Part shown: positions 55,054 to 63,899 of the stretch, piece by piece | Numbering within the stretch: position 1 is the stretch's first letter | Layout: the number at the start of each line of letters is the position of its first letter | Source of the DNA: Pseudomonadota bacterium | GTDB taxonomy: Bacteria; Pseudomonadota; Gammaproteobacteria; Burkholderiales; Methylophilaceae | NCBI GenBank assembly: GCA_029563075.1 | Contig: JAKQTN010000044.1 | Location: 1 to 64,000, forward strand | Length of the DNA stretch: 64,000 bases | Reading direction: 5' to 3' | The notes under the pieces: model-generated | What the model was told of the DNA's origin: nothing | Database searches by the model: none | Seen by the model: only the letters and a program-made list of their open reading frames with translations | Program-made: the position numbers and the translations under genes

Positions 55054-55057
55054 ATTT

Positions 55058-55075
55058 TTGTCATATCTATGTCAT
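55058..55075 (+). promoter_or_regulatory. Pho box between the arsenic genes and pit
   Basis: TTGTCAT ATCT ATGTCAT, two half-sites 11 bp apart on the plus strand, pointing towards the pit operon 167 bp away. No clear -10 follows at 10 bp, so function is less sure than for pstS. Bound PhoB could also affect the aqpS-like gene starting 5 bp away. Confidence 0.6.
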
Positions 55076-55241
55076 AATTTTGGATTGGGGAATGCACTGA
55101 AAAAAGTTGCCGTCCGGAGCAATTATATAACAGGGATATCCGGCTTAATAAAATTTAAGTTTTCTGTTTTATGCCCGCGGATTCAAGCATATGCAGTTAA
55201 ATTAGTCGAAAAAATAAACAATTCATTAGGGAGAACTAAGC

Positions 55242-55898
55242 ATGGCTAATGCTACTTTTGGTCGTTTGATGGCAGCAATATCACCGCGCAGCGACAATTA
55301 TTTTGAGCTATTTAACAACCTTGCAGATTGCGCGGTCAGAGGCTCTAAAGTACTGGCGTCAATGACCGCTGTTAGAGATGCCGACAGATTTGACGAGCAC
55401 TTTGCTGAACTCAGAAAAATAGAATCTGAAGCTGATGAATACACCAAGGAAATTCTGCTCTCCTTACACAAAACCTTTATCACTCCGTTTGACCGCCGCG
55501 AAATTCGCGAACTGGCCATGGCACTGGATGACATCATCGACTATATGGAAGACATTCCACAAAGCGCAAAAATCTACGGCCATACCAATTTCACTCCTGA
55601 AATGGTGGCATTGGGCCAAATCTTATTACGCGCGTCTGAAAAAGTACGTGACGCAGTCAATATGCTATCTGACATGAAAGATGCAGGGCGCATTCTTCGC
55701 ACCTGCGAGGAGATCAGTGCGATTGAGGGTGAAGCAGACCACGTTATGCGCGCCGGCATGCATCGCTTATTTGAAGAAGAATCAGACGCACGCACCCTGA
55801 TACGCTCAAAAGAACTATACGACATATTTGAAGAGGCTGTTGATAGCTGTGAAGATGTAGCCGATGTAATTCATGGCGTTGTATTAGAGCGCATTTAA
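55242..55898 (+). CDS. DUF47 (PhoU-like) protein, Pit accessory
   Basis: 218 residues, all helical, of the DUF47/YkaA family related to PhoU. Visible E/D-rich motifs include KIESEADEYTKEIL near 65, FITPFDRREIRELAMALDDIIDYMED and ISAIEGEADHVMRAG, which bind metal clusters in PhoU-like folds. Such genes are usually paired with pit; the protein is thought to modulate the transporter. Here it is 9 bp before pit. Confidence 0.93.
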   Translation: MANATFGRLMAAISPRSDNYFELFNNLADCAVRGSKVLASMTAVRDADRFDEHFAELRKIESEADEYTKEILLSLHKTFITPFDRREIRELAMALDDIIDYMEDIPQSAKIYGHTNFTPEMVALGQILLRASEKVRDAVNMLSDMKDAGRILRTCEEISAIEGEADHVMRAGMHRLFEEESDARTLIRSKELYDIFEEAVDSCEDVADVIHGVVLERI

Positions 55899-55907
55899 GG
55901 AATCATC

Positions 55908-56909
55908 ATGGATCACGCGATTCTTATTATGGCGCTGCTGGTTTTCGTCGCCCTCATATTTGATTTTATGAATGGCTTTCACGATGCGGCAAACTCTATT
56001 GCACTCATGGTATCAACGCGCCTGCTCACACCGCAAGCAGCCGTAGCGTGGGCCGCTTTTTTCAACTTCATTGCGTTTTTGTTTTTTGGTTTGCATGTAG
56101 CTGATACGGTCGGCAAAGGTATCATCGATCCTAATATCGTGAACAATGCGGTGATATTCGGCGCACTCAGCGGGGCAATCGCATGGAATCTCATCACCTG
56201 GTGGTTTGGCATTCCATCCTCGTCATCACATGCACTTATCGGCGGCCTGCTTGGCGCAGGCGTTGCCCATGCCGGCACAAAAGGCATTGTTATCGGCAGC
56301 AAACTGATTACCACCGGTTTTGCGATTGTGTTATCTCCACTCTTTGGTATGCTGCTTGCCATGACCCTCTCTGTCATTGTGCTCTGGTTATTTGAAAAGT
56401 CTTCCCCATACAAGACTGAGAGCCGATTTAATAAAATGCAATTTATTTCATCCTCATTTTTCAGCTTAGGACATGGCGCAAACGATGCGCAAAAAACGAT
56501 GGGAATCATCACCGTACTGCTATTTGCAAATGGCTTCCTGCAAGGCAATTTTCATGTGCCTTTCTGGGTGGTAATTTCATGCCAGCTTGCAATGGGCCTA
56601 GGTACACTGATGGGTGGGTGGCGTATCGTTCGCACGATGGGCATGGGCATTACCAAAGTGCGCCCAACTGGCGCTTTCTGTGCGCAAACGTCCGGGTCTA
56701 TCGCCTTGTTTCTAGCCACCTCGCTTGGCATTCCCGTCTCTACAACACATACCATCACAGGCGCAATCGTAGGCGTAGGCGTGTCTCGCCGCGCATCTGC
56801 GGTACGCTGGGGGCTGGCCTCACGCATTGTTTGGGCATGGGTGTTGACCATTCCGTGCGCAGGCCTCATCGCCGCGATTAGCTATCACTTCGGTCGCACT
56901 TTCTTATAA
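55908..56909 (+). CDS. pit: Low-affinity inorganic phosphate transporter Pit
   Basis: 333-residue PiT-family permease with about ten membrane spans. The two family signatures are visible in the inverted halves: FDFMNGFHDAANSIA near residue 20 and SLGHGANDAQKTMGI near 180. It takes up metal-phosphate complexes with protons. It is also a route for arsenate entry, which makes the neighbouring arsC pertinent. Followed by a strong terminator. Confidence 0.95.
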   Translation: MDHAILIMALLVFVALIFDFMNGFHDAANSIALMVSTRLLTPQAAVAWAAFFNFIAFLFFGLHVADTVGKGIIDPNIVNNAVIFGALSGAIAWNLITWWFGIPSSSSHALIGGLLGAGVAHAGTKGIVIGSKLITTGFAIVLSPLFGMLLAMTLSVIVLWLFEKSSPYKTESRFNKMQFISSSFFSLGHGANDAQKTMGIITVLLFANGFLQGNFHVPFWVVISCQLAMGLGTLMGGWRIVRTMGMGITKVRPTGAFCAQTSGSIALFLATSLGIPVSTTHTITGAIVGVGVSRRASAVRWGLASRIVWAWVLTIPCAGLIAAISYHFGRTFL

Positions 56910-56926
56910 CATTACCAGTTCATCTG

Positions 56927-56955
56927 AAAAGGGTCTCCATTAGAGACCCTTTTTT
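56927..56955 (+). terminator. Rho-independent terminator after pit
   Basis: GGGTCTC/GAGACCC stem extended by A and T residues, with a 5-nt loop and six or more T residues downstream, 18 bp after the pit stop. Confidence 0.9.
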
Positions 56956-56963
56956 ATTTAATA

Positions 56964-57008
56964 AAGTCATCTTTTTGTCATCAATTTGTCATATTTGAAC
57001 TTTAATAT
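56964..57008 (+). promoter_or_regulatory. Pho box and -10 of the pst operon
   Basis: GTCAT at 56966, 56977 and 56988 gives three half-sites (AAGTCAT, TTGTCAT, TTGTCAT) at exact 11-bp steps. A TAATAT -10 starts 10 bp later at 57003, the geometry of a PhoB-activated promoter. Confidence 0.82.
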
Positions 57009-57065
57009 TCGCATCAGATTAAAAAGCTATTTAACTCAATATAGTTTAACTTTGATGGAGATATT

Positions 57066-58064
57066 ATGAACACAGCGTTAACCAAGTCTATGCGTATTGC
57101 GGCTTTGATTGCAGCCACATTTGCGGCCACCCATACTTTTGCAGCAGAAAAAATCATCAAGATTGATGGCTCAAGCACGGTTTACCCGATTACAGAGGCT
57201 GTAGCGGAAGAGTTTCAAAAAGCGAACAAAACCAAAGTAACCGTTGGCATTTCAGGTACTGGCGGCGGTTTTAAAAAATTCTGTCGCGGTGAAACCGACA
57301 TTTCTAACGCTTCTCGCCCAATTTTGCAAAAAGAAATTGATGCCTGTAAAGAGGCTGGTGTTCAGTTTATCGAGCTTCCAATTGCTTATGACGCCCTTAC
57401 CGTTGTAATTAACCAAAAAAATGACTTTGCTAAAAAAATGACTGCAGCTGAGCTTAAAAAAATATGGGAGCCAGCAGCGCAAGGTAAAATCAAAACCTGG
57501 AATCAAGTCAACCCAGCTTGGCCAAATACACCACTTAAATTATTTGGCCCAGGTGCAGACTCAGGCACATTTGACTACTTTACTGAAGCGATTGTAGGTA
57601 AAGCGAAATCAAGCCGTGGCGACTTTACCGCTTCGGAAGATGACAATGTCCTAGTTAAAGGTGTTGTTGGTGATGTAGGTGCTCTCGGATACTTCGGCTT
57701 TGCATATTACGAAGAAAATCAAGCTAAATTAGATGCTGTTGCCATTATCGAAAAAGCAGGCAAGCCAGCTGTGTTGCCGTCAAAAGCAACAGTTGAAGAT
57801 GGCACATACCAGCCACTTTCACGCCCAATCTTTATCTATGTAAATGCAACAGCAGCAGCTTTCAAGCCTGAGGTGAAAGCATTTGTTAACTACTACCTAG
57901 AGCAGAGCAAACCGCTGATTGAAGAAGTGAAATATGTGGCATTGCCTGAAAAAGAGCAAAAAGCTGTGATCAAGCACTGGAAAGAACTTAAACCTGGTAC
58001 CGGCTTTGGCGGCAAGGCTGAAGTAGGCGTTAAAATTGAAGAATTGTTAGCGAGAATCAAGTAA
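57066..58064 (+). CDS. pstS: Phosphate ABC transporter substrate-binding protein PstS
   Basis: 332 residues with a signal peptide to about residue 27 (HTFAAEK). Phosphate-binding loops are [12 protein letters not shown] near 34, [18 protein letters not shown] near 62 and [13 protein letters not shown] near 162. Type II periplasmic binding protein for high-affinity uptake. A GATGGAG ribosome site precedes the ATG. A stem-loop separates it from pstC and probably lets it be made in excess. Confidence 0.95.
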   Translation: MNTALTKSMRIAALIAATFAATHTFAAEKIIKIDGSSTVYPITEAVAEEFQKANKTKVTVGISGTGGGFKKFCRGETDISNASRPILQKEIDACKEAGVQFIELPIAYDALTVVINQKNDFAKKMTAAELKKIWEPAAQGKIKTWNQVNPAWPNTPLKLFGPGADSGTFDYFTEAIVGKAKSSRGDFTASEDDNVLVKGVVGDVGALGYFGFAYYEENQAKLDAVAIIEKAGKPAVLPSKATVEDGTYQPLSRPIFIYVNATAAAFKPEVKAFVNYYLEQSKPLIEEVKYVALPEKEQKAVIKHWKELKPGTGFGGKAEVGVKIEELLARIK

Positions 58065-58083
58065 GCTAATCAATCTAAACCAC

Positions 58084-58115
58084 TTGGGGGCACTCGGTTT
58101 TACAAGTGCCCCCAA
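58084..58115 (+). terminator. Stem-loop between pstS and pstC
   Basis: Eleven-bp GC-rich perfect stem TTGGGGGCACT/AGTGCCCCCAA with a 10-nt loop, 20 bp after the pstS stop, followed by only a short T-containing stretch. It most likely attenuates or stabilises the transcript rather than ending it fully. Confidence 0.7.
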
Positions 58116-58178
58116 ATTGTTTATTCATCACTATATATTGCTAATCACTATATATATAATAGTACAGGTGTACACAAC

Positions 58179-59126
58179 GTGAATACGGTTAATCAATTGA
58201 TAAATAATCCGCTAAATCTACAAATCAGTGATCGTCTCTCAAAAAACTTCACACGCCATTTGAAAGAGCGTTTAATTGAATTTGTATTATTGCTAGCGGC
58301 ACTCTCTGCGGTGCTCACGACTACTGCGATCATGGGCATCTTACTCTATGAGTCTTACTCTTTTTTTGAACACGTCTCTATCGTTGACTTTTTAACAGAC
58401 ACTGTTTGGACGCCTCTGTTTGAAAATCCACACTACGGCATTTTGCCGCTCGTATCAGGTACGCTCACGGTGACAGGCGTAGCCTTGCTAGTCGCCATCC
58501 CGATAGGCACGATTAGTGCAATTTATCTGTCTGAATTTGCATCACATAAAGTGCGCGAAACGGTAAAGCCAACGCTAGAATTACTGGCAGGTGTGCCCAC
58601 TATCGTATTCGGTTTTTTTGCACTGTTATTTGTCACGCCAATATTGCAAACCATCATGCCAGGGTTACCTACGTTCAACATGCTAAGTTCCGGCATTGTG
58701 ATTGGCATAATGATTATTCCCTACATTGCATCGTTATCCGAGGATGCAATGCGCGCTGTGCCGATGAGTATGCGCGAGGGTTCTTACGCAATGGGGGCAA
58801 CACGCTTCCAGACTGCCATAAAAGTCATCACGCCGGCAGCAACTTCAGGCATTGTCGCCGCCTACATTTTAGGTATTTCGCGTGCGATTGGTGAAACCAT
58901 GGTGGTGGCCATTGCTGCAGGGCAGCAACCAAATCTGACTTTCAACCCAATGGACGCAGCAGCAACTATTACTGCCTATATCGTGCAAGTGGCAATGGGA
59001 GACTTGCCTCACGGCAGCATTGGTTACCAAAGTATTTTTGCTGCGGGTTTAGTGCTCATGCTAATGACATTAACACTCAACATTATCGGCCACATCACAC
59101 GTAAAAAGTACAGTGAGAGATATTAA
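58179..59126 (+). CDS. pstC: Phosphate ABC transporter permease PstC
   Basis: 315-residue inner-membrane permease with six spans and the EAA-loop block MSMREGSYAMGATRFQTAIKV near residue 198. The ELLAGVPTIVFGFFALLFVTP segment is typical of PstC. It opens with GTG and has only a weak AGG ribosome site, which suits lower production than PstS. Confidence 0.94.
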   Translation: MNTVNQLINNPLNLQISDRLSKNFTRHLKERLIEFVLLLAALSAVLTTTAIMGILLYESYSFFEHVSIVDFLTDTVWTPLFENPHYGILPLVSGTLTVTGVALLVAIPIGTISAIYLSEFASHKVRETVKPTLELLAGVPTIVFGFFALLFVTPILQTIMPGLPTFNMLSSGIVIGIMIIPYIASLSEDAMRAVPMSMREGSYAMGATRFQTAIKVITPAATSGIVAAYILGISRAIGETMVVAIAAGQQPNLTFNPMDAAATITAYIVQVAMGDLPHGSIGYQSIFAAGLVLMLMTLTLNIIGHITRKKYSERY

Positions 59127-59127
59127 A

Positions 59128-60075
59128 ATGAACCAACCATCACAATCTAGTACGCTTAAAAACCTTGGCGAAGTGCGCGCTATGATCAAGCGCCATAAGC
59201 TCAATGACTACATTTTTTCTGTCATCGGCTTGTTATGTTTAATGATTGGCTTATTAACTTTACTCACTTTATTCATTGATCTGATTCATAGTGGCTATCC
59301 TAAGTTGCTGTCTTCGGACTTCTATACAAACTTTCCGTCGCGCCGTGCGTCCAGTGCCGGCTTATTATCAGCACTGGTTGGCTCATCATTGGTCATGGTG
59401 GTGACTTTTGTATCTGCAGTACCTATTGGCGTAATGGCAGCCATCTATCTTGAAGAATATGCCCCGAAAAACTGGCTGTCTGATCTCATTGAGATCAATG
59501 TTTCCAATCTGGCAGCCGTACCTTCTATCATCTATGGCTTATTGGCATTAGGGTTGTTTGTCTATATGCTTGATTTTGGCCAAAGCATTTTAACTGCAGG
59601 GCTGACGCTAGGCTTACTGATTATGCCAGTCGTCATCGTCGCCACGCGTGAGTCTATACGTAGCATTCCGGTTGCAATCAGGGAAGCGGCTTATGCGGTT
59701 GGCGCCACTAAATGGCAAGTGGTACAAGACCATGTGATTAAATACTCATTCGGCGGCATTCTTACCGGCGTAATTATTGGCATGGCACGCGCTATCGGTG
59801 AAACCGCACCCATTATCACCATTGGCGCACTGACATTTATTGCATTCTTACCACCATCACCTATTACAACGAGTGCACCATTTCTGAACTTTGAATGGCT
59901 GTCCTCTGGCTTTACCGTACTGCCTATTCAAATGTTTAGCTGGCTATCCAGACCTAGCGAAGCATTTCATGTAAACGCTGCGGCCGCCGGCGTCATCATC
60001 ATTTTAGTTACCTTGATCATGAATGGGTTTGCCATCAGAATGCGTTACAAAATGCGTAAAAACATCAAATGGTAA
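59128..60075 (+). CDS. pstA: Phosphate ABC transporter permease PstA
   Basis: About 315 residues; ATG 59128 chosen, one base after the pstC stop, with GAGAG upstream (a GTG at 59113 is also in frame). Six membrane spans; the coupling loop is PVAIREAAYAVGATKWQVVQ near 190, and IEINVSNLAAVPSIIYGLLALGLF marks PstA. Partner of PstC in the membrane. Confidence 0.94.
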   Translation: MNQPSQSSTLKNLGEVRAMIKRHKLNDYIFSVIGLLCLMIGLLTLLTLFIDLIHSGYPKLLSSDFYTNFPSRRASSAGLLSALVGSSLVMVVTFVSAVPIGVMAAIYLEEYAPKNWLSDLIEINVSNLAAVPSIIYGLLALGLFVYMLDFGQSILTAGLTLGLLIMPVVIVATRESIRSIPVAIREAAYAVGATKWQVVQDHVIKYSFGGILTGVIIGMARAIGETAPIITIGALTFIAFLPPSPITTSAPFLNFEWLSSGFTVLPIQMFSWLSRPSEAFHVNAAAAGVIIILVTLIMNGFAIRMRYKMRKNIKW

Positions 60076-60119
60076 TGAATAATTAAACTGAATATTTATT
60101 AACGGGAATCCACTTTTTC

Positions 60120-60899
60120 ATGATTACAACAACTCAGTCAGTCAAAGCTGAAGCACGTGACCTCAGCTTCATCTATAACGGCGGAAACCATGCAGTCAAA
60201 AATGTTTCCATGCCGCTGTATGAAAATAAAATTACAGCGCTTATTGGACCTTCTGGCTGTGGTAAATCTACATTTTTGCGCTGCTTTAACCGCATGCATG
60301 ATTTATACCCTGGCAATAAATATGAAGGTCAGATTGTCATGCACCCTGACAATACGAATATCCTAGAAAAAGCAGTTGACCCTATTGAAGTGCGCATGCG
60401 TATCAGCATGGTGTTTCAAAAACCGAATCCATTTCCAAAATCGATTTACGAAAATGTCGCTTATGGTTTGCGCGTGCGCGGCGAAAATAACAAACGCGCG
60501 CTGGATGACAAGGTCGAGGAAGCGCTCAAGGGCGCTGCTTTATGGAACGAAGTAAAAGATAGGTTACAAGATTTAGCATTCAATTTGTCCGGTGGTCAGC
60601 AACAACGCTTATGCATTGCCCGCGCCTTGGCGACAGACCCGGAAATCATGTTGTTTGACGAACCGACATCGGCACTGGATCCGATTGCGACTGCCAATAT
60701 TGAAGAGTTAATGAGTGAGTTAAAGAATAAACTGACAATTCTTGTGGTGACCCATAATATGCAGCAAGCGGCACGTGTCTCAGATTACACCGCGTATATG
60801 TATTTAGGCGAGCTGATGGAATATAACGACACAGACACGATCTTTACCCGCCCTAGCCGTAAAGAGACTGAGGATTACATTACAGGCAAGTTTGGTTAA
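60120..60899 (+). CDS. pstB: Phosphate ABC transporter ATP-binding protein PstB
   Basis: 259-residue ATPase. Walker [20 protein letters not shown] near 42, Q loop in [20 protein letters not shown], signature [16 protein letters not shown] near 157, Walker [14 protein letters not shown] near 177, and switch His in [14 protein letters not shown]. It powers PstSCA and, with PhoU, links transport to PhoR signalling. Confidence 0.97.
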   Translation: MITTTQSVKAEARDLSFIYNGGNHAVKNVSMPLYENKITALIGPSGCGKSTFLRCFNRMHDLYPGNKYEGQIVMHPDNTNILEKAVDPIEVRMRISMVFQKPNPFPKSIYENVAYGLRVRGENNKRALDDKVEEALKGAALWNEVKDRLQDLAFNLSGGQQQRLCIARALATDPEIMLFDEPTSALDPIATANIEELMSELKNKLTILVVTHNMQQAARVSDYTAYMYLGELMEYNDTDTIFTRPSRKETEDYITGKFG

Positions 60900-60928
60900 G
60901 CCGGTAATGATTTTGAAAGGATGATGTA

Positions 60929-61633
60929 ATGCAGGAACATATTTTTAAACAGTACGATGCCGAACTGGAGGCCGTACGTGCCAAAGTGCTCGAAATGGGC
61001 AGCCTGGTTGAGCAGCAAATAGTAGACGCATTGGAGGCTTTAGTTGGATCTAATTCAAAACTTGCTAAAAGTGTCATTAAAAAAGACCACATGGTGAATG
61101 CGCTAGAAGTGCAAGTGGATGAGGATTGCAGCCATATTATCGCGCGCCGCCAGCCAACAGCGGGTGATTTACGTATGGTGCTGATGATGATTAAAACCAT
61201 TACCGATCTTGAGCGTATTGGCGACGAAGCGGCTAAGATTGCACGCTACGCACTTAAAACGACGGAAGCCGATCGCTTGTTAACGCCAAGATTTGTAGAA
61301 ATCAAAGCCATGGCGAGCACAGCGCGCGATATGCTGCACATGGCCCTGGATGCTTTTGCGCGCTCTGATGCGACCAAGGTGCTGGAAATTGCACACATGG
61401 ATGAAGAAGTTGACGAGCAATACCAGGCTGCAATACGTCAGCTCATCACTTTTATGCTGGAGGACCCGCGCACGATTTCAATCTCGTTAGAGGTGCTGTT
61501 TATCGCAAAGGCAGTTGAGCGGATCGGTGACCATGCAAAAAACATCTCGGAATATGTCGTGTATATGGTCAAGGGCAAAGATGTCCGTCATATCAGCATG
61601 GAAGAGAAAGAACAGGAAGCAATGCAGCCCTAA
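60929..61633 (+). CDS. phoU: Phosphate signalling protein PhoU
   Basis: 234 residues, two three-helix bundles with metal-binding motifs in MIKTITDLERIGDEAAKIA near 90 and FIAKAVERIGDHAKNISEY near 192. It dampens PhoR kinase activity when Pst is saturated. Last gene of the pst operon; phoB and phoR do not follow, so the regulators are encoded elsewhere. Confidence 0.96.
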   Translation: MQEHIFKQYDAELEAVRAKVLEMGSLVEQQIVDALEALVGSNSKLAKSVIKKDHMVNALEVQVDEDCSHIIARRQPTAGDLRMVLMMIKTITDLERIGDEAAKIARYALKTTEADRLLTPRFVEIKAMASTARDMLHMALDAFARSDATKVLEIAHMDEEVDEQYQAAIRQLITFMLEDPRTISISLEVLFIAKAVERIGDHAKNISEYVVYMVKGKDVRHISMEEKEQEAMQP

Positions 61634-61656
61634 ATTCTCACATCCGCCACACTGCA

Positions 61657-61683
61657 AAAAAAGCCAGCCTCGCTGGCTTTTTT
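61657..61683. terminator. Bidirectional terminator between phoU and the glycosyltransferase gene
   Basis: Twelve-bp perfect stem AAAAAAGCCAGC/GCTGGCTTTTTT with a 3-nt loop, 23 bp after phoU and 5 bp from the stop of the convergent gene. The A and T runs on both sides serve both directions. Confidence 0.9.
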
Positions 61684-61688
61684 CCGTT

Positions 61689-62891
61689 TTAATTTTGCTG
61701 AACGCCTAGTTTTAGTGAGCTTTTATCATCACTTTTAGATTTATTTATCAATGCTTCGTAAAACTGCACCATGCGATCGGCCTGAATAGCAGCAGACCAC
61801 TTGTTAAGCGCATACGCTCTGGCACGCTCCCCTAACTGTTTACGCCGCATATGGTCATTTAATAGGTGATGCACTTTCTGTGCAAATTCTGACGCGTTGT
61901 CTGTAGCAATCATCGCCCCTTCCCCTTCGATTAATATCGAGGCAGTCCCTAGCTCTGCAATGGCCACGACCGGTGTGCCTTGCGCCATAGCCTCGAGCAG
62001 CACCAGGCCTTGTGTTTCACTCTTGGATGCAAACACAAATACGTCGGCGGCTTGATAGCAGGCGTTCAATTCGGTGTTGCGATCCAGATAACCAATGAAC
62101 TGCACATTATGTTCAATACCGAGTGATTTTACCAATGTGCGCAAATTGGCTTCCGCAGGGCCTTCACCTGTAATCACAAGCAGAATTTCCGAAATTTCCA
62201 CACTTAAAAATTTAACCACTTCCAGTAAAAAGCCAATATTTTTTTCGTGTGCAACCCGTCCCACGTAAAGCAGCATCGGCCTTTGCAGCGGGATGCCATA
62301 TTTCTCTTTAAAGTGTGCGCCGCTGGCATCGCCAAAACTGCTCTTCTGCAAACCGGTTGCAATCACTTCCGCCTGCACATCTACGCCATAATCTCGCAGT
62401 ACATCCAGCATGGGTTGGGATGGTGCGACGATGGCATCGACCTGGTTACACTGTTTTTTAGAAATGTGCCTGGCCAAGCCGCGCGCTGCAAACCTGGGAA
62501 TCCAGGGCAGATAATGGTGTAAATAGTCTTCAAAAAAAGTATGGTAGGTTTCAACCACCGGGATCTCTAACAATTTGGCCAGCTTCAGGCCGGCGTAATG
62601 CGCGACAAACGGCGTATGGATATGCACAAGATCAAATTGTTTGTCCTGAAGGATAGGTAAAAGACGCAAAACCTCACCATATTTTTTTAGCTTATCTTCC
62701 GGGTCAAAGAAGATTCTGCGCGCCGGCACGCGTGAAATCCATACCTCGTCTTCCGTTTCTATCCCATAGTCGGGCGCGATGAGGTGCACATAATGCCCTA
62801 AATTTTGCAGCTGTTCTGTGAAGGTTCTAACAGAAGTAGAAACGCCATTGACGCGAGGGAAGTAAACATCCGAAATCAGCAATATATTCAT
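61689..62891 (-). CDS. GT4-family glycosyltransferase, possible glycolipid synthase
   Basis: 400 residues with the two-Rossmann GT-B fold. The opening NILLISDVYFPRVNGVSTSVRT, HIHTPFVAHYAGL, YVGRVAHEKNIGFLLE near 226, and the EX7E motif in SKSETQGLVLLEAMAQGTPVVA near 290 are typical of GT4 retaining enzymes. This subgroup includes diacylglycerol glucosyl- and mannosyltransferases such as Agt and the sulfolipid synthase SqdX. A Pho-type promoter and a phospholipase C-like neighbour suggest phosphate-free glycolipid synthesis; a lipopolysaccharide or exopolysaccharide role is the alternative. Confidence 0.85.
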   Translation of the reverse strand: MNILLISDVYFPRVNGVSTSVRTFTEQLQNLGHYVHLIAPDYGIETEDEVWISRVPARRIFFDPEDKLKKYGEVLRLLPILQDKQFDLVHIHTPFVAHYAGLKLAKLLEIPVVETYHTFFEDYLHHYLPWIPRFAARGLARHISKKQCNQVDAIVAPSQPMLDVLRDYGVDVQAEVIATGLQKSSFGDASGAHFKEKYGIPLQRPMLLYVGRVAHEKNIGFLLEVVKFLSVEISEILLVITGEGPAEANLRTLVKSLGIEHNVQFIGYLDRNTELNACYQAADVFVFASKSETQGLVLLEAMAQGTPVVAIAELGTASILIEGEGAMIATDNASEFAQKVHHLLNDHMRRKQLGERARAYALNKWSAAIQADRMVQFYEALINKSKSDDKSSLKLGVQQN

Positions 62892-62933
62892 TAAGTTAGC
62901 CCTTGTGAATTAGGCACATACTAACTTTTAATT

Positions 62934-62957
62934 ATGACAGCCACGTGAATATGACAG
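62934..62957 (-). promoter_or_regulatory. Pho-type promoter of the glycosyltransferase gene
   Basis: Two perfect CTGTCAT half-sites on the minus strand, 17 bp apart. TATTCAC starts at the canonical 11-bp step before the proximal one, and a TAGTAT -10 lies exactly 10 bp beyond it (62923-62918). The spacing of the two best half-sites is not canonical, so confidence is moderate. Confidence 0.6.
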
Positions 62958-62963
62958 TAATAA

Positions 62964-62997
62964 TCTTCATGAAACCATCATAATTTTTTCATGTTAT
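62964..62997 (+). promoter_or_regulatory. Degenerate Pho-like repeats before the phospholipase-like gene
   Basis: TCTTCAT, CCATCAT and TTTTCAT lie in exact 11-bp steps, with TCAT at 62967, 62978 and 62989. A TGTTAT -10-like element starts 10 bp after the second. Each half-site keeps only TCAT of TGTCAT, so this is weaker than the other boxes. Confidence 0.4.
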
Positions 62998-63026
62998 TTT
63001 CACTTGGCAATGTAACAGTACACATT

Positions 63027-63881
63027 ATGAGAAACCGTCTATACATCAAACTGCTATGGGCGACCCCCATCAGTTTTTACGCGTTAGATGCCAATGCCTG
63101 GGGGTTATACACCCATATATATTTTTCTCAATGCTTATTGCTGGCCTCACCCTTGCTCGACCCAAAAATTCAGCAGGCCATCAAGAGGTTTCCCAAGCTG
63201 GTGCTAGCGGGTGCGTGCCTGCCAGATTTAGCGATCATTTCCAAATCATTCAACACCACACACCAATGGCATATTTCTGAGCACATGGTAGGAACAGCAA
63301 ATACAGAAGAAGAAATTGCAATAGCCGTAGGCTATTCCAGCCACTTGTTTGTGGATGTGATTGCGCACAACCACTTTGTACCCGCGCATGAAGCCAAATG
63401 GCTCAACAAATCCATTTTGACGCATATCGCCTCCGAATGGGCAATGGATGCGCATATTGCCAGACACCTTGCACACACGCCGCATCAACTCATCAGTAGT
63501 CATATCGATGTACTCTGCAAGTTTGTCACGCCTCGTTTTAACGTGCATCCCAAGCTTGTTAAGGCTAATTTAAGACGTTTGGCATCCTTGGATAAAGCAC
63601 TTAGATTTAGCCACATTTCATCGCTGCTGTTATGGGTTCTGAAAATACGCGATCTGGAATTTGTTAAGAATCTGAACTATTATTTAACCAAGACAGAGCA
63701 CGCGCTAGAGCATTTTCATCACGCCATGCAAGGCCTGAGGCCAAACTGGGAGCCAGAATTGAATCACCTCAGTGCGGCAGAACTCATCGCATGGCGCGAG
63801 CAATGTCTGGGCGATCTGCGCTTGGGCATGCTCAACCCGGTAGATTTTTACCACGCTCACCAGCATATTATTGCCAGATAG
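63027..63881 (+). CDS. Zinc-dependent phospholipase C-like protein
   Basis: About 284 residues from ATG 63027 (ATG 62991 is in frame but overlaps the predicted promoter; neither has a ribosome site). A short hydrophobic start leads to NAWGLYTHIYFSQ, then LPDLAIISKSF, VGYSSHLFVDVIAHNHFVP and ASEWAMDAHIARHL, a series of His and Asp residues like the metal-binding set of the Zn_dep_PLPC (alpha-toxin/PC-PLC) fold. It could release diacylglycerol from phospholipids. Activity is inferred from fold only. Confidence 0.72.
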   Translation: MRNRLYIKLLWATPISFYALDANAWGLYTHIYFSQCLLLASPLLDPKIQQAIKRFPKLVLAGACLPDLAIISKSFNTTHQWHISEHMVGTANTEEEIAIAVGYSSHLFVDVIAHNHFVPAHEAKWLNKSILTHIASEWAMDAHIARHLAHTPHQLISSHIDVLCKFVTPRFNVHPKLVKANLRRLASLDKALRFSHISSLLLWVLKIRDLEFVKNLNYYLTKTEHALEHFHHAMQGLRPNWEPELNHLSAAELIAWREQCLGDLRLGMLNPVDFYHAHQHIIAR

Positions 63882-63899
63882 ATATTTAGGCGCCAGGTA

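Noticed and set aside
62934-62957. The two CTGTCAT copies as one canonical Pho box
   Set aside because: They are 17 bp apart rather than 11. The promoter call instead relies on the proximal copy, its 11-bp partner TATTCAC and the -10 at 10 bp.
62991-63026. Upstream ATG 62991 for the phospholipase-like gene
   Set aside because: It overlaps the predicted -10 element and has no ribosome site; the residues added do not improve the N-terminus.
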